A program made the position numbers and the translations under genes. DNA of 64,000 nucleotides from Elysia chlorotica. Lineage: Eukaryota; Mollusca; Gastropoda; Plakobranchidae. Positions 46,083-59,800 of this stretch are shown here, in pieces. The stretch is taken from positions 109,124 through 173,123 of the forward strand of contig RQTK01000906.1 in assembly GCA_003991915.1 (NCBI GenBank). The letters are read 5' to 3'. How positions within the stretch are numbered: the stretch's first letter is position 1; each line of letters begins with the position of its first letter. The notes below the pieces were generated by a model, which saw only the letters and a program-made list of their open reading frames with translations, was not told where the DNA came from and made no database searches.

Positions 46083-49000
46083 CTGGGCAGAGTAGATAAG
46101 AGTAAATATTGGTGTAATATATTGAGTAATAATCAAGTAATAATCAATATTAATACAAATCAAGGAATTAACTGAATTTAACCAAACCAGTATGGCACAA
46201 AATCAAACAAATAAATTTGCCTGACATGGGAAATCCTGAATAGAAACTCAGCATTCTACCATTTAACTTACTTTGATCCCCACCTAAAGACTAATTTTAA
46301 CATTAATTATGTAGATATATATATTATCAATTAATTTTTGTAAAAATGAAAATATAAATAACTTTCTCAGAGGAACTTTTATACCTTTTTCATGTCAAAG
46401 AACTAAAATGAGGCTTATAGAGTCTACAGAGACAAATGATATTTGCTGAACATGCACAATTTTTTTGTAGCAAAACTATTTTTTGAGCCGTTATAAAATA
46501 CCCATAGCCCCCTAAAATAAACGACAAAACAAAATAACTCGGCAAGGAGTTATACACATTTTTAACTCTTGAAATCCTTGGCTGTAAAAATGAAAAAAAA
46601 TCTCTACTTTTGCCCATTAGATTTACCAGGGCACACTAATTGCAATAAATGTAGGTTAACCAAACATTACAAATTAAAGACATTAAAACATCAGCAGATT
46701 AAAATTTGTGACTATTGTAACAAACATTTTTAATATTGCCAACTGTAATAAATAAAACTTAATATAAATTGACATTTTAATTTTCATTACTATCATATAA
46801 CAAAAACGAAAAAAAAACAAACAAACAAACTCAGCACAATTTGTGACAGACATTTATTTTCCATCTTCTCTGTTAAATCAAATTACATTATGAAATGAAA
46901 ACAAAAGTTGAGTCAGGTACCAATACCCTGGCTCTAATACAAAATACACTTTCGTTAGCAATTGATCATCATAGAAATCAAAAAGAGGAATCTTCTCTGT
47001 CATCCAGCTCCCCGGTGACTTTCTACATGACAGTACATACAGTTTACGGGCTTGGAAAGTAACCCACCTGTAAAATACGGTTGTGGTACGGCTCTGTGAA
47101 GAAAAGCTGCTGCTGATAGAGAGGATCCAAGGTTCGCCGGGCGATAGTTGTTTTCTGCTTCTCAACACAGTGCTTGCCCTCTATTAGGTACACTTTAACA
47201 TATGGGGCTGGGGAGAGAAAGAATGGAAGTTGAATGAAAATCAATTATTTAATATGAAGAGAGTCCATTAAATTAAAAAAAAGGTTACCTGTCACATTTG
47301 CCACTTTTGACAATAAATGAAGATACCTACGCCCAGATCTGAATCCTCATAGAGTCTGTAGAGAGATGCTGCAGTCATTACTTTGCTTTTCTTAAAAAAC
47401 ACTTTTCAACCATATGTCGAATAACTAACAAACTTTTGGTGAAAACAAATCAAATACACCCACTGGTTCAAGCATCAGTCAAAGTATGCCCTGTTGGTCA
47501 GAAAACTGAACTGCACTAGGGCTGCCCAAGGCACTTGTGCCTTACTCACCCTGGCTGCATCACATATATATCCATCCTCATATCTCTTTGATCTATTAAA
47601 ATCTAAGATTTTCTCCTTTTCTGCTTTGCTCAGTTATTGACTAGGTTTGCAAAAACCTCCCTAACACACTTTGCCTAGGTGTTTATTTGAGATCACTGTT
47701 TATCACTGGAGTAGCAGAATTATCTCAGACATATTTTATTTTGCCATTGGCATATCAATGTGTTTGCTAGGTCAGTATTTATCATATGGTGAATTGAAAA
47801 TCAAAATGCACCAAGTAGTAAAATTGGGACTACTAAAACAGGAATAAAAGATAGAATGCATCAACAAAATGGTCGAACATAGGAAAGTAAAGGAAGGCAT
47901 TACTAATCTGGGAGGAGTATGATCACTAACAAAGAGAGCATGGTACTTTACGGATGATGAATGAAACAGAGGAATGAATCTTACAAACCTGGTAAAACTC
48001 TTGCTCCAGGTTTAGACATGAGTCCTCGTGCCCTTATGACCTCAACCTCCAAATGACCTTTCCGATCGTAAAGTCCTAGCTGGATCTCCCCGAGGCACGG
48101 GGCCCCCAAGACCTGGCGCCCCACTAGCTGCGATGGGCCGAGGCCATCCACAAACTCTCCAAACTGACCATCAGGACCAAGACGCATACCGGACGGGAGC
48201 CAAAGACTGGAAATAAAACAAAAAATAATAACAGCTTCATGATACGGATAGCTTTATGACGGAAAACTTTATTAATAACCATGGGAAATCAAACGACAGA
48301 CAAAAACATATATACATCTTAAAATAAGAAGTTAATGTTCGTCCTTAAAAAAAAAAGCATAATAATAGAACGCATTGAAATTATTTAACATACAGATTAA
48401 AAATTATTTACCTAAAAAGAGTTTGTGCATAGAAAATTGCTATGATAAATTGAAGCGCCTATGAGTATAAATGTGAATAATGCACAAATATCTGCCAATC
48501 CCCTGCAGTATAAAAACAGGAGCTCAAAAATACGAGATTTAGATTTCACTATCAACCAAATTAACCCATCCTGGTCATCAATAGTTGTGACAATGGCAAG
48601 TTTTAATATCAGTGAAGATTAACTAACAACATATCGAGTCATATTCTTTGTTATAGGAACAGGAAGCGATAAATTTAACTTTTTTTATTCGATGTGTAAC
48701 ATACAGTATCTATGTCACTTCTATCGATATAACAGGATTCCTTTTAAAATGGCCATCATCTTATGTGAAAGTTTTAAAATGCAATTATTTTATGAGCAAT
48801 GTCCTATGTGTTACATAAAATTGGGCAAAAATTGAAAAACATAATATACAAACGAATGTGAGAACACAACATGGCTAGATCAGGCACAAATGAAAATTTT
48901 TACTGAGTATTTTACCGTGTGTTAAAAAGGATCGATGGGATTGAAAATTTTTTTTTATTTTATCAAACAAATATAGAGTAGTTTTCAATATTTAGACGAC

Positions 49001-51244
49001 TCCAGCGAAAAACTTGTAGTTCCATTGGGCCAACATTCTAAATGTGCTGGACTAAATCCTCAGTGTCGACAACAACTTTCTGGGCCTCCTGTGTCAATCC
49101 AGTATGGAATGAGTACCTGAGGCTCCTAAGTCACAACGAAAGTAAAATGTGGCAAGGAAAGCAATCGCAACCTACCTCACGAATACCATTTGCCAGAGAA
49201 ATCCCAACCTTAATCCTTGGATTCTTCATGATCTGTCAAACATTTATGAGCAGCTTTACTCTTCTTTTATCCTAAGTTATATTTGTGCCTTTAGCCAAGA
49301 AGCCCACTACTCATAAATCATTCAGTACGTACACGCTTGAAGAGTCGCTGCTGATACTGCCAATACTACCATCTGTGGAGTCCTTGCTGGCCTGTTTGGA
49401 CATTCCACCACGAAGATCTAACGGGCCTATCTCCTCACTGCGCTGAAATGAGGTTCTCTTTTTTCCTCCTGAAAAAGCCAAGGATGAATTAAAATAAGTA
49501 GTAAAATTTGATACTGAAACCAGAGGGCATTCTGAAAATACAAAAAATTTGTAAAAAGATCCCATATGATAAAATGTATAAAAAACTATTTGTTAAAAGC
49601 CAAGAAGAAGTACAATTGTTGTAAGTTTTGTTGTTGTTTAAACAGATAATGTGTTGACTTAAATAAAGCTGTATTAAACAGTAGAACAATTATTGTCCAT
49701 ATACAAAATTGTAAAGACACTTAATATACTAAACTGTAACAAGCAACTATTACTCTATAATAAACTGTAACAAGCAACTATGACTCTATCAGCATTTTTG
49801 CTCCTTAACAAGAAAGAGAGTGTTATGGAATAAACAGTATCGGGAATACTTGCAGATGATAATAATAGAGAAAACGGAAACAAGAAATACAAAAAGTGTG
49901 GCAGTTTGATAAAATGAGACTAGTGGTCGTACAGGCTTGCTGAAGTTATACTTCAATACTGCAATTAGGGCAGGCATATCAGAAATGTTCCCCTAACTTG
50001 GAAACAGTACAATTATTTGACCAATACAATTCCTCTTTGTCTTGATTTGGTGACTATTCTTGATTCATTGAGTCATTTTTTTCTGTGGCTAAGTCTATAC
50101 AGCAACAAGATTCATTTTGTGAGAACAAAACACATATCTAAAGCGACCAAGGTGAACAGGCTAGGCACAAGATACTATAATAAATTCAAAGTTAAAGCCC
50201 TTAAAAAAGACTCTCTACTTGCCTTTTTTCCATTTTGAAATACAACATTTATCTGTAATTTTACAAACGATTGTTTTTTCCCCCAACCTTTTAAAGTGCA
50301 TTTAATGATATTTAAAAGTTTAAAAAGTACTAAAAAAGTACAAACTCTAACGTGTGCCTGACTCCACCTGGTTGTGTCTGTTTCTTAGTGGTTTACTAGT
50401 AAAGGGATATGATCAGCTTTGACACCGTTAGAGAACATAAGAGTAAACTACTAACCAGAATGGGACACTAATTATAATGCCTAATTCAAAGCTACAAAAC
50501 ATTTTTTTCTTTTTATATTTATATATAACATTTTATAAAACAATCACCAATTTGAACATGAGAACAAATGGCTCATGGAAAAAATGACCCTTGTGTATTA
50601 GACACAGAAAATGTTTCGCCTTTAAGTAATGATTTAAAAACATATTTTTTTCTTTTTTGTGTCCACCTACCAGCCAACTGTGAGGCACTACTGCTCCTTC
50701 TGGTCAGCCCTACTAGGGCGGCCATCTTGTGTGGAATGCTGGGACGACGCTTCCTGCCCTCTGTGACACTGGCACCGAGGGCGGAATCGCTGACACTTCC
50801 GTCATTTTGCTCAAATCCACCCTGATTGCTGTCGCTTGAAGTACTCCTAACCACTGCAGTCTGTTGCTGCCTCTTCTGTGGTATCGTAGTGCGGCTCTCC
50901 ATTTTGGAGGCGAATTCACTGATACACAAGGATTATATGACAATTTCGGATAAGTTTAGACATTTTTTACCTTTCAAATATGTAATATGGGTATAATTGT
51001 CACTTGTTTTTTCAGGTTTCATGTTTTATCATCTATGATTTTATCTTTTATAGCTTCAAACAAGAAAACTAGGCATAATATTTCTTAATGATTTATTTAT
51101 TATATCACAATTAAACGTTTTTTGACGAATTTTTAATACATGCTAGGACCGCTATGATTTATCACTCTACATACATAGCCTTTTCCCGACTGACTTGATC
51201 AGCTATATTTAAGAGTAGTATTAGTATTATTATTAAAATGTATA

Positions 51245-51343
<99 letters not shown>

Positions 51344-51346
51344 TTT

Positions 51347-51421
<75 letters not shown>

Positions 51422-54400
51422 CAAATGGAGGAGGAGTGGTGATGGTGCAAGTAAGATAGTTTTTGATTTAAAAATTGCCTCTGACTCAACTGGACAAAGA
51501 CGTGCATCCGTGGATATGGCAAAGAGAGACCATCTGTACTTAATATTGAGCTTTCATTATTTGATATTCTAACGCGTAGAGGCCCTGTATATGCACTAGG
51601 TAACGACATGGATAATTATCATATCACAATATTATTGAATAAAAGACAGGACATCGGAGACGTGAATAGAGGACAGAAGCAAATTCAGAGGTCCTCATTC
51701 TGGTCACATTAGAAACACTGTGACTGAAAATACATTAGATAAAACCACGCCATGATAAAAATCATGAAAAGATCAAGTGAGTGATGCTTAAAACACTAAT
51801 GCCCAGCAGCTCAAAGCTAAAAGGACATCTTCCAACAGCGTGGACATTTTAATCTTTCTACCTCGCATGCTCTCCCATCATTGCAGGCAGTTTTCAACAA
51901 ACACTTATATGATACCAATCTTCAGCAGTTAAGCAAAAAGTGTAGATACAAGTATAATTCCATCATCAAGTCAGTTTTTTAAGTTATGGTTTTGATGCTA
52001 GGAACTACGCTTTGTTCCATGCAAGAAAGGATCAGTGCGACCTGTGCCTTTTCCACATTGAGGGCAACAGGGATGAGGAGATATATGTCCAACATCGTCA
52101 GAGAAAGGAGTGAGTGCAGGCGCAACAGTCAGAAGGAGGAAAAGCTGACTGCATTGGCAAGTAACGGCAAAGTCAGAATGCTCACAGCGGATCTCCAGTC
52201 AGTCTTTTTAGAATTGGCTGCTTACTATAGTACAATGCTTTTGCGTCCACATCTGCACTATGAATGATGGTGTAAGGAAGGATGTCACCTGCTATGTGTT
52301 ACATCAGGTTAACAGAGGCCTGAAACCAAATGAAATTTCATAACTCTGCCACAAACCTTAGTCAAGACCAGTCTGCAGTCATGTAAGGAATACATTCTTT
52401 TCTCCTTACGGTTGCTCACACCGGATCAAAAATGTAAAACTGACAAAGACTTCAGAATTGACAGCTCAAGAAAGAAACATTACAATCACATACACACACG
52501 AATTTTTGGAAAAAAGATAACATTCAGGACTGGTGGAAGTAAACAGTATGAAAAAGACAGTTTATTTACAGTCCATCTGACTACGTTGGATACATGAAAG
52601 GAGCGCAAATGCCTTTCTCTTACAATGTGAGGTACAATAATTTCTTTAAAGACTTCACATATGTGCATGCCTAAAAAACATTCAAAGAGGAAAAAAAGCT
52701 GGTGATCTTGAGTGGCAGACATCTATTGCCTCCATTACACTCCAGAATGACAGCTTTGCTAAAAGAATAGGCTCGAGGACGTATTCGAAAATAGCCAAAA
52801 AGCCCTTCTAACAAACAAAAGGAAGATTACAACATCTTCAAATACTGAAATATGTCATTCCTCAGGATTTACATGCCTTTTATGGTGCATCACCTAACGA
52901 CTCAATCCCCATTAAAAGGCATACATGTTAGTTTATTTTATAAAAGAAGTCTGTTTTTTTTTTCAATTTTAAATTATGTTATCAGTATAAATGTATAAAC
53001 ATTTAAAACAATATATACATAATTTGTACATAATATGAATAGTTATTAAGTTTTCTTGGAATTTCCCATAACAAATTCCTGCGTGCAGACACAGTTAGTG
53101 TCAGTCACCGACAATATATAGGCCGACAATTCTCCCTGGTAAGATAAAAACTATTTTAACTCTATCAGTGACGATAAGATCCATCTGCGCTGTCATATTT
53201 ACTCACCTAAGTTTCCGCCGAGGCCGCTCTGACTGCGTTGACCTCACACTGATGGTGCTGACCTTGCTAACCTCTGACATGTCGCTTGTCTCTGACACAT
53301 CGCTGCCCACATCATCCGACATGTCAGGGCTGAACTCTGCACACAGGGCAAAATACAAATCGAAGGAAAAACTCTTTTTATGACAAAATTGAAACTGGTG
53401 CATTTAAAAATTAAAGATTATGTAAATAAATCTTTTTTTCACAAAGGACCAAAAAAAAAAATGGTTATGAAGCAATTTTGAAACTAAACACCTTCCCCTT
53501 TTTTATGTTAAAAATCAAACTATTTATTTAACATTTTTTTCTTCCTTATCTTTATACCTTTGTGCCTACGGGATCTATGATGAGGCCTATCTGGATCCCT
53601 TCCTCTCTCGTAGTTTTTCTCCCTCATTCTCTCAACCCTATCGTGAGATATGCTTCTGTCATGTCCGCTCATTCGGTCCTTGCTTCCTCTTTCATTCAGA
53701 CTTGGATCGGCACTAGAGTGGCGGTCCCTTCTCCGCATCGAGCGTGAAGAAAGCGACTCTGCATCACTGGGAATACCCGAAGAGGAAGGCGGAGTCCGCT
53801 GTCTGTCTTGCTGTGCTAGCTTCATCTTCATCTTCAGATGGCGGGTCCTTTCCTCGAGATCTTGGGTCACTGGTGAGGGAATGGAACATAGGGCTTGATT
53901 TCATGCTATCATTTATCACAAGGGGAAATAAAATTTTCCCAAAAGTTATTTAACTTTTTTAGAAGATTCTGAGTAGTGAGTCGTGCATCATAGTGTCATT
54001 TAGGAGTAAAAAATTTGTCCACTGTTTAGTATTACTCTGTTGTATGCGGACATCATTGCTTGAATGGCTCATGTCCTCCACAAAGTTAGATCTATCTCGT
54101 AGTGAAATCACTTCACTTAGCTAGCAGGATGGCATATCATTAGTTTTGATATAATGAGAAAAAAAATTTAATTGATTCCTAAGATAGTAGTACAAATATT
54201 CAACTATGGAACACATAGTTTTATATCTTACCAATCATGAATTCTAAAAGTACCAGCCAAGCTCATTTTAGAAGACTTGATAAATGATTTTATTACACTT
54301 TAAACATGTCCTCTAAATAAAAATAGGCGAAAGTAGAGGCATATATATATCTATAGTGCATTATATTATTAGACCTAAATAAATCTGTACCATGGTATAA

Positions 54401-56764
54401 CAACGTCTTAGAGCGCCAAAACTTAGAAACAGGTAGCTTCCCATACCTTTGTCTCTGCTGGCTTTTTGTGCCTCCAGAGGAATTGCAGGCAGTTGTCTTT
54501 TCTTGGGTGAGGGCGTACTGGTGGGTGTTCCACCAACTGACCTTGAACTGGCTGGAGCAAACGACCTTTGGGAAGATGTACCTGGTGGCATTGGTCTGCT
54601 TCAAAGAAGAAAAAAAAAGTTGTTCATATTGCAAGTCGTATATGGGAAGTGGTTACTGCTGTGTGGACCAACTAAGTTCATTTACTTACAAACCCATTAC
54701 AAAAACAATTGTATAAGATCCAACTGTAGCTCGTTTTGTACCCTTATATGTATGTCATGGGCTCCCTGTGGGTTTCCACATTTTGTACATTCGCAATCAA
54801 ATTTTGAGAAATACACATTCTTTAAATAAAGGAACACAATGTATATAGAAATTCAAAGGTAAAGTACATACAATTTCCCAATAGGATTAAAGTTGTAAGT
54901 ATTCCAAATGTGAAAAAAATATTTGAATCAGTCAGTTTTTATCTCAACATGAGAAGAGTAACTGTCATTTCTGTCTTTACACAGACAGTTGAGCCATTAT
55001 ATTTTTTCCAATAACAGAGTTATTTACCTTTTGAAAAAAAATCTTATTAAAGGCATTACCTCTGGAATATAATTATAAACAAAACTTGCAATCTGTAGTA
55101 TTCTGTGATAAGTTTGAACTTCCCTTGAATTTCTGTAGAATCCTACCAGAGAAGAGCACCATGTAAAATTCGAACCGCATACATCCTGCTCGTGAGTTCA
55201 GTGGACTAAACAACTGGGATTGAGAGCTAGATGTATTTGTGCTCTATTCAGCCTCTCTGTTTCTCTCGCTTTTCTCTCACTCACTCTCCCCTCTATCTCT
55301 CTCTCTTTCTCTCGCTTTTCTCTCACTCACTCTCCCCTCTATCTCTCTCTCTTTCTCTCGCTTTCTCTCACTCACTCTCCCCTCTCAACATGTCTCACCC
55401 CTCTATCCCCCTCTCTCTCTTTCTATCTCACCTATGTTCTGATGGTGAGAGTGACCTGGAAGAGTCCACTATTCTCATATGCCCCGGAGACTTTGACCGT
55501 GTCCTTGACGACTTTTTGAAGGACGATTCCCGTTCTCGATTTGGTGACCTTGATCTTTGACCCGATGACCCCCCGTGCTCTGGAACTTCAAGCTTGTCTG
55601 CTGCAGTGACGTGGCGCTGTCTTCCAATGTCGTCTCGACCCACTACTGGAGAGGAAAAGTTTGATCAAATTAGTACAATGTATTCCATCGCGCTATAAGA
55701 TCTCCTTTTGCATCCAGGTGATTTGTTGCTGATGCCTCTAGATCTTAATAAACAGGTCGATGGTTCTAATCCTACAAGAGAATTCATTTCAATCGCCTGG
55801 AGATTTATTGTAAATCGACGGTTTCAATCCTCAAACCACAATCAAAAGCACTGCTTTATATTCTAGCTCTAAAAATAACTTATTTCGCCTTACCATTAGG
55901 CCCAATTTTATGCCACGCCTTCTTTTCCCCTACCATCAATGTAGCCCGAGACTATCTGATATCTCGTATCCTCGATGTAGCCCCTTAACTTTTGTCCGAA
56001 CTTCTGTAGGTCCACAGGGATAGATTTTAAAACTCCCCATTCAGAGCTCACTTACAATCAAATCATAACAATTTTAATTTGATCGCGTGTTTTTATAACT
56101 TTCATATTAGATGTTAAAACCCATCTTAAAGTATTTCACTAACACCCAAAATTCTAGCACAATTAATTTGAACAAGAGTTTTTTAACTGGCTTGGTCTTC
56201 TGATTTTTTCTCCATAAAGATGCCTATTTCCACGGCTGTTTAAAATGTAAACAATTAATTGTCCTTTTTTCCAAAGTCATTTTCTTTACCAAAGCTTCTT
56301 TTTTTCATAATTCCTCCGTGTTGTGTTTTAGTTTAGACTGACACTGCATTTATATATAAAAAGCGAGAAATTAAAAATGACTTAAGATGATAACATCTAG
56401 GTCTAAGAAATGACACCAAAATAAAAAAAGGAGTAGATTATGGTGGAAATTGTATGTGGAAGTGGGACACAGGAGGAATAGGAAGGAGAGTATTATGGAA
56501 CTGGGTTACCGGTTTCAACATAGAGGACGTTTAGCAACAGGCAAAAGAAGTTGGAATAGGGGAAAAGGAACAAATTGTAACAGCGACGGTAAAACAACCA
56601 TGGTTGCACAAAAATACATGTAGTTAATGAAAGTAAAAAAACAAACAAACAAAAACAAAAACAACAAACAAAAACATTTTGAGGCTGACTTCTAGAGCGG
56701 TAACTGAGACTAAAGATATTATATATATGAGAGTAGGAGAATTAGACAGGTGGATTTATTTATG

Positions 56765-56825
<61 letters not shown>

Positions 56826-59800
56826 GGATATCTGGAGAGATAGATAGAGATACGAGAGAGATACAGAGAGAGAGAGAGAGGAAGAGAAATAATTATAGTA
56901 TGGTACGAATTGATCAATAGACATATAGAGACACACACAGATGATAACTAGATTATAAACAAAGGTCGGAGTAACGCAACTACGTGCCACACGCTTGAAG
57001 TGTGCCAGTTAGAAAGGTTTGAACACCATGGTCAGAACATATACCATTCTACCAATAACGTTACAGATCGATAGGTCGGTATACTGATTTAGAGATGTAC
57101 TCATACTAGATAGGGTGATAGAGGGGTAGACAGAGGAAAGAGAGGGAAAATACAGGGAGGGAGGGAGAGAGAGGAAGAGAGAGAAAGAGAGAGAGAGGGA
57201 GGGAGAGATAGACAGAGGGAGGGAGAGAGGGAGAGAGAGAGAGAAAGAAATAGAGAGAGGGAGAGATAGTATAATATTAAATGAAATTTCTGTTTATTTG
57301 TACATAATTTATTAAGACGTCAGCAGTTCCATTGCTTTTCAACCAAATAATATCGACTTGACCGAAACAGTATGAACACGTTTTATTTATGCATTTCCTT
57401 AGAGTTTGTTGGTAGGGTTTCTTAATATTTAAAAACAGCAACTGTCTACTCTAATGGCATACGTAGAACAAAGTCATTTGGCAATAATAAAGTACCTCGA
57501 CGGATATCTAAAGCATCACATCTACCGGAACGTACAAATAAAATCTAAATTGGATTTTTGTGATATACTGATAGATTCCAAATGGCACCACTCCTGAATT
57601 ATATCCGAATAAATAATATTATGCTATTCTTGTACCTTTTGACTAATACATTTCATTTGGCACAAGTCTAACTCATGCCAAATGTCTATTAGAAGCTTAA
57701 TGGCATACGATACAAATCTTGAATTAAAAAGTGAAACTTAAATACCCATGGCATACGTCAATGAGGAAAAACCAAGGCTTCCAAAAATAGAAGGCCAAGT
57801 CACCGAAATATTTATGAACTTGCAGCAAGAATCAAAGTGAGCTATATTTTGAACATCTTCGCATCGCGCTGCGCAACTTGTATTGAGCAGCAATAGAGGG
57901 ACACAATATAAAATGATCGATCATTTATGAATTTTCAAAAAAAAAAAAAAAAAATAACCCAAAATAGTGCGCACATAGATAGGACAGTTCACATTTTTGC
58001 AGTGTAGGCTGAAAAATACTCTCTAAGTATTACTCTGTCCTATCTATGCTTAGAATTAAAAGAAATAAAATCATTTTTACCCTTGGTACGCAAAAATCTA
58101 TTCACTTATTTTAATTCGGTGACTTGGCCTTATTAAAATAACATAATTTATGACAAACTATTTAGAATAAACTATCACTATAGTCTTTATCTTCTTAAGC
58201 GAAATTATGAGGAATCATGGTCCTTAGATCTATCTAATTTATGCATTTTTTGTTACTCACGGAATAATTTAGACCCTCTCTTAATTTTTACCCCAAAAAA
58301 CGTCGACAATGGATTAGATCGGCAGTAAAATTTCACCTTTAAGCATTGTTTTGTATGACCAGTCGTTAAGTAGGCCGTGGTTTGGTTTTGTCAGATTTGT
58401 AAATGTTTAAAAAAAAACAAACAACAAGTTGAACTTATGATAAAAACACCGTCACATGTTTAAAACAGTGTGCAGCAACACAACGAAGGATATAAGGAAG
58501 AAAGAAAAAAATCTAAAGGTGAATACGCTACGGGTCAAACTAACTGTACACACAACATTAAGCGACCCCTCATAAAATAACAGTAGTTCTAGGGTCTCAT
58601 ATGATTATAGTCTATTTAGAACGAAATATTAGCGTCAAAGGGAATAGAAATTTGCGGCACATGACTTTTAATAGGCTTGTAAGGATACATATATTTTGAA
58701 TTCACTGGGTGAGAGATATAGATAAATAGATATGTAGAAAAACAGAAAGAGCGAGAGAGAGAGAAAGAGAAAGAGAAAGAGAGAAAGAGAGAAAAGAGAT
58801 ATATAGAAAGAGAGAAAGAGAGAGAGAGACAACAAGAGAGAAGGACAAAGAGAGGGATGTATAGGTAGTTGATAAAGATATTTAAATAGATAGGTAAATA
58901 AATATACAGTTAGATAAAATGTACAGATCGGTATAGCTTTAAATTATACATGTTTGTGTGTTGTAAAGGTCTTGTAACAGTCGAATCGATGGAAAGTAAC
59001 AGTTCTTGAAATAACTAGTTTATGAGGCTAGGCTTACATCAAAATGAAAAATAAGTTACGTGGATTACAGACATTGAGTTATGCGAACATAGAAAATAAC
59101 GCTAGTGTTACTATTCTAACACGTATAAGGGATGTACTGGTTAAAGATGGCTCAGATATCAACAAATCTCTATTTTGCACAATTTGGTTATGACTGACAT
59201 TTGGCCATCCTAAAGTTTGGCTTTATATGACTTCAGATGTGTCCGACGGGAAATCAAGTACATGTATTCGATGAAATAAATGCACGTACATATTTTCGAA
59301 GACAACACCACCACCATCAACAAAAAGCGGTCCTAAGGATTGAATGAGGAAGGGAAGGAGAAGACCGGAAAGGTAACAGAAACACGAAACACGTGAGGTG
59401 GAACTTAAGGAGAGGATTTGGCTGGCTGACTAGCCGTGCAATAATATAGGTGCTAAAGTATGTGACACACAGGGGGACACACAAAGAAAAGCCCTCGATA
59501 CATATTGAATCAAACATGCTAAACAATTTACTACAGTGGACTTCTACGTAGACTATCGGTAGATTCATTTGTCCAACTTTGTTCCCTGTAACTGGTTGGG
59601 TCGGTGTCAGTATAAAGTGACTGGCTGAGGCAGGAGCCATTGTATCGCCCTCATGTCTCGTGTGTGGGAGCACATAAATTGTCAGGTGTCAGTTTTGGGG
59701 CTCGTCCACAATATAGCCTAAACAGTTCTGACGTTGGACGTTAAACCAACTCTTTTAAGTGAGCTACACATTGGGCTACCCGTGCCAAACATTTGGCTAC

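Noticed and set aside
51986..52722. Small genes suggested by 60-90-residue open frames
   Set aside because: No domain, no codon-usage contrast and no splice context. They lie in a RIM intron.
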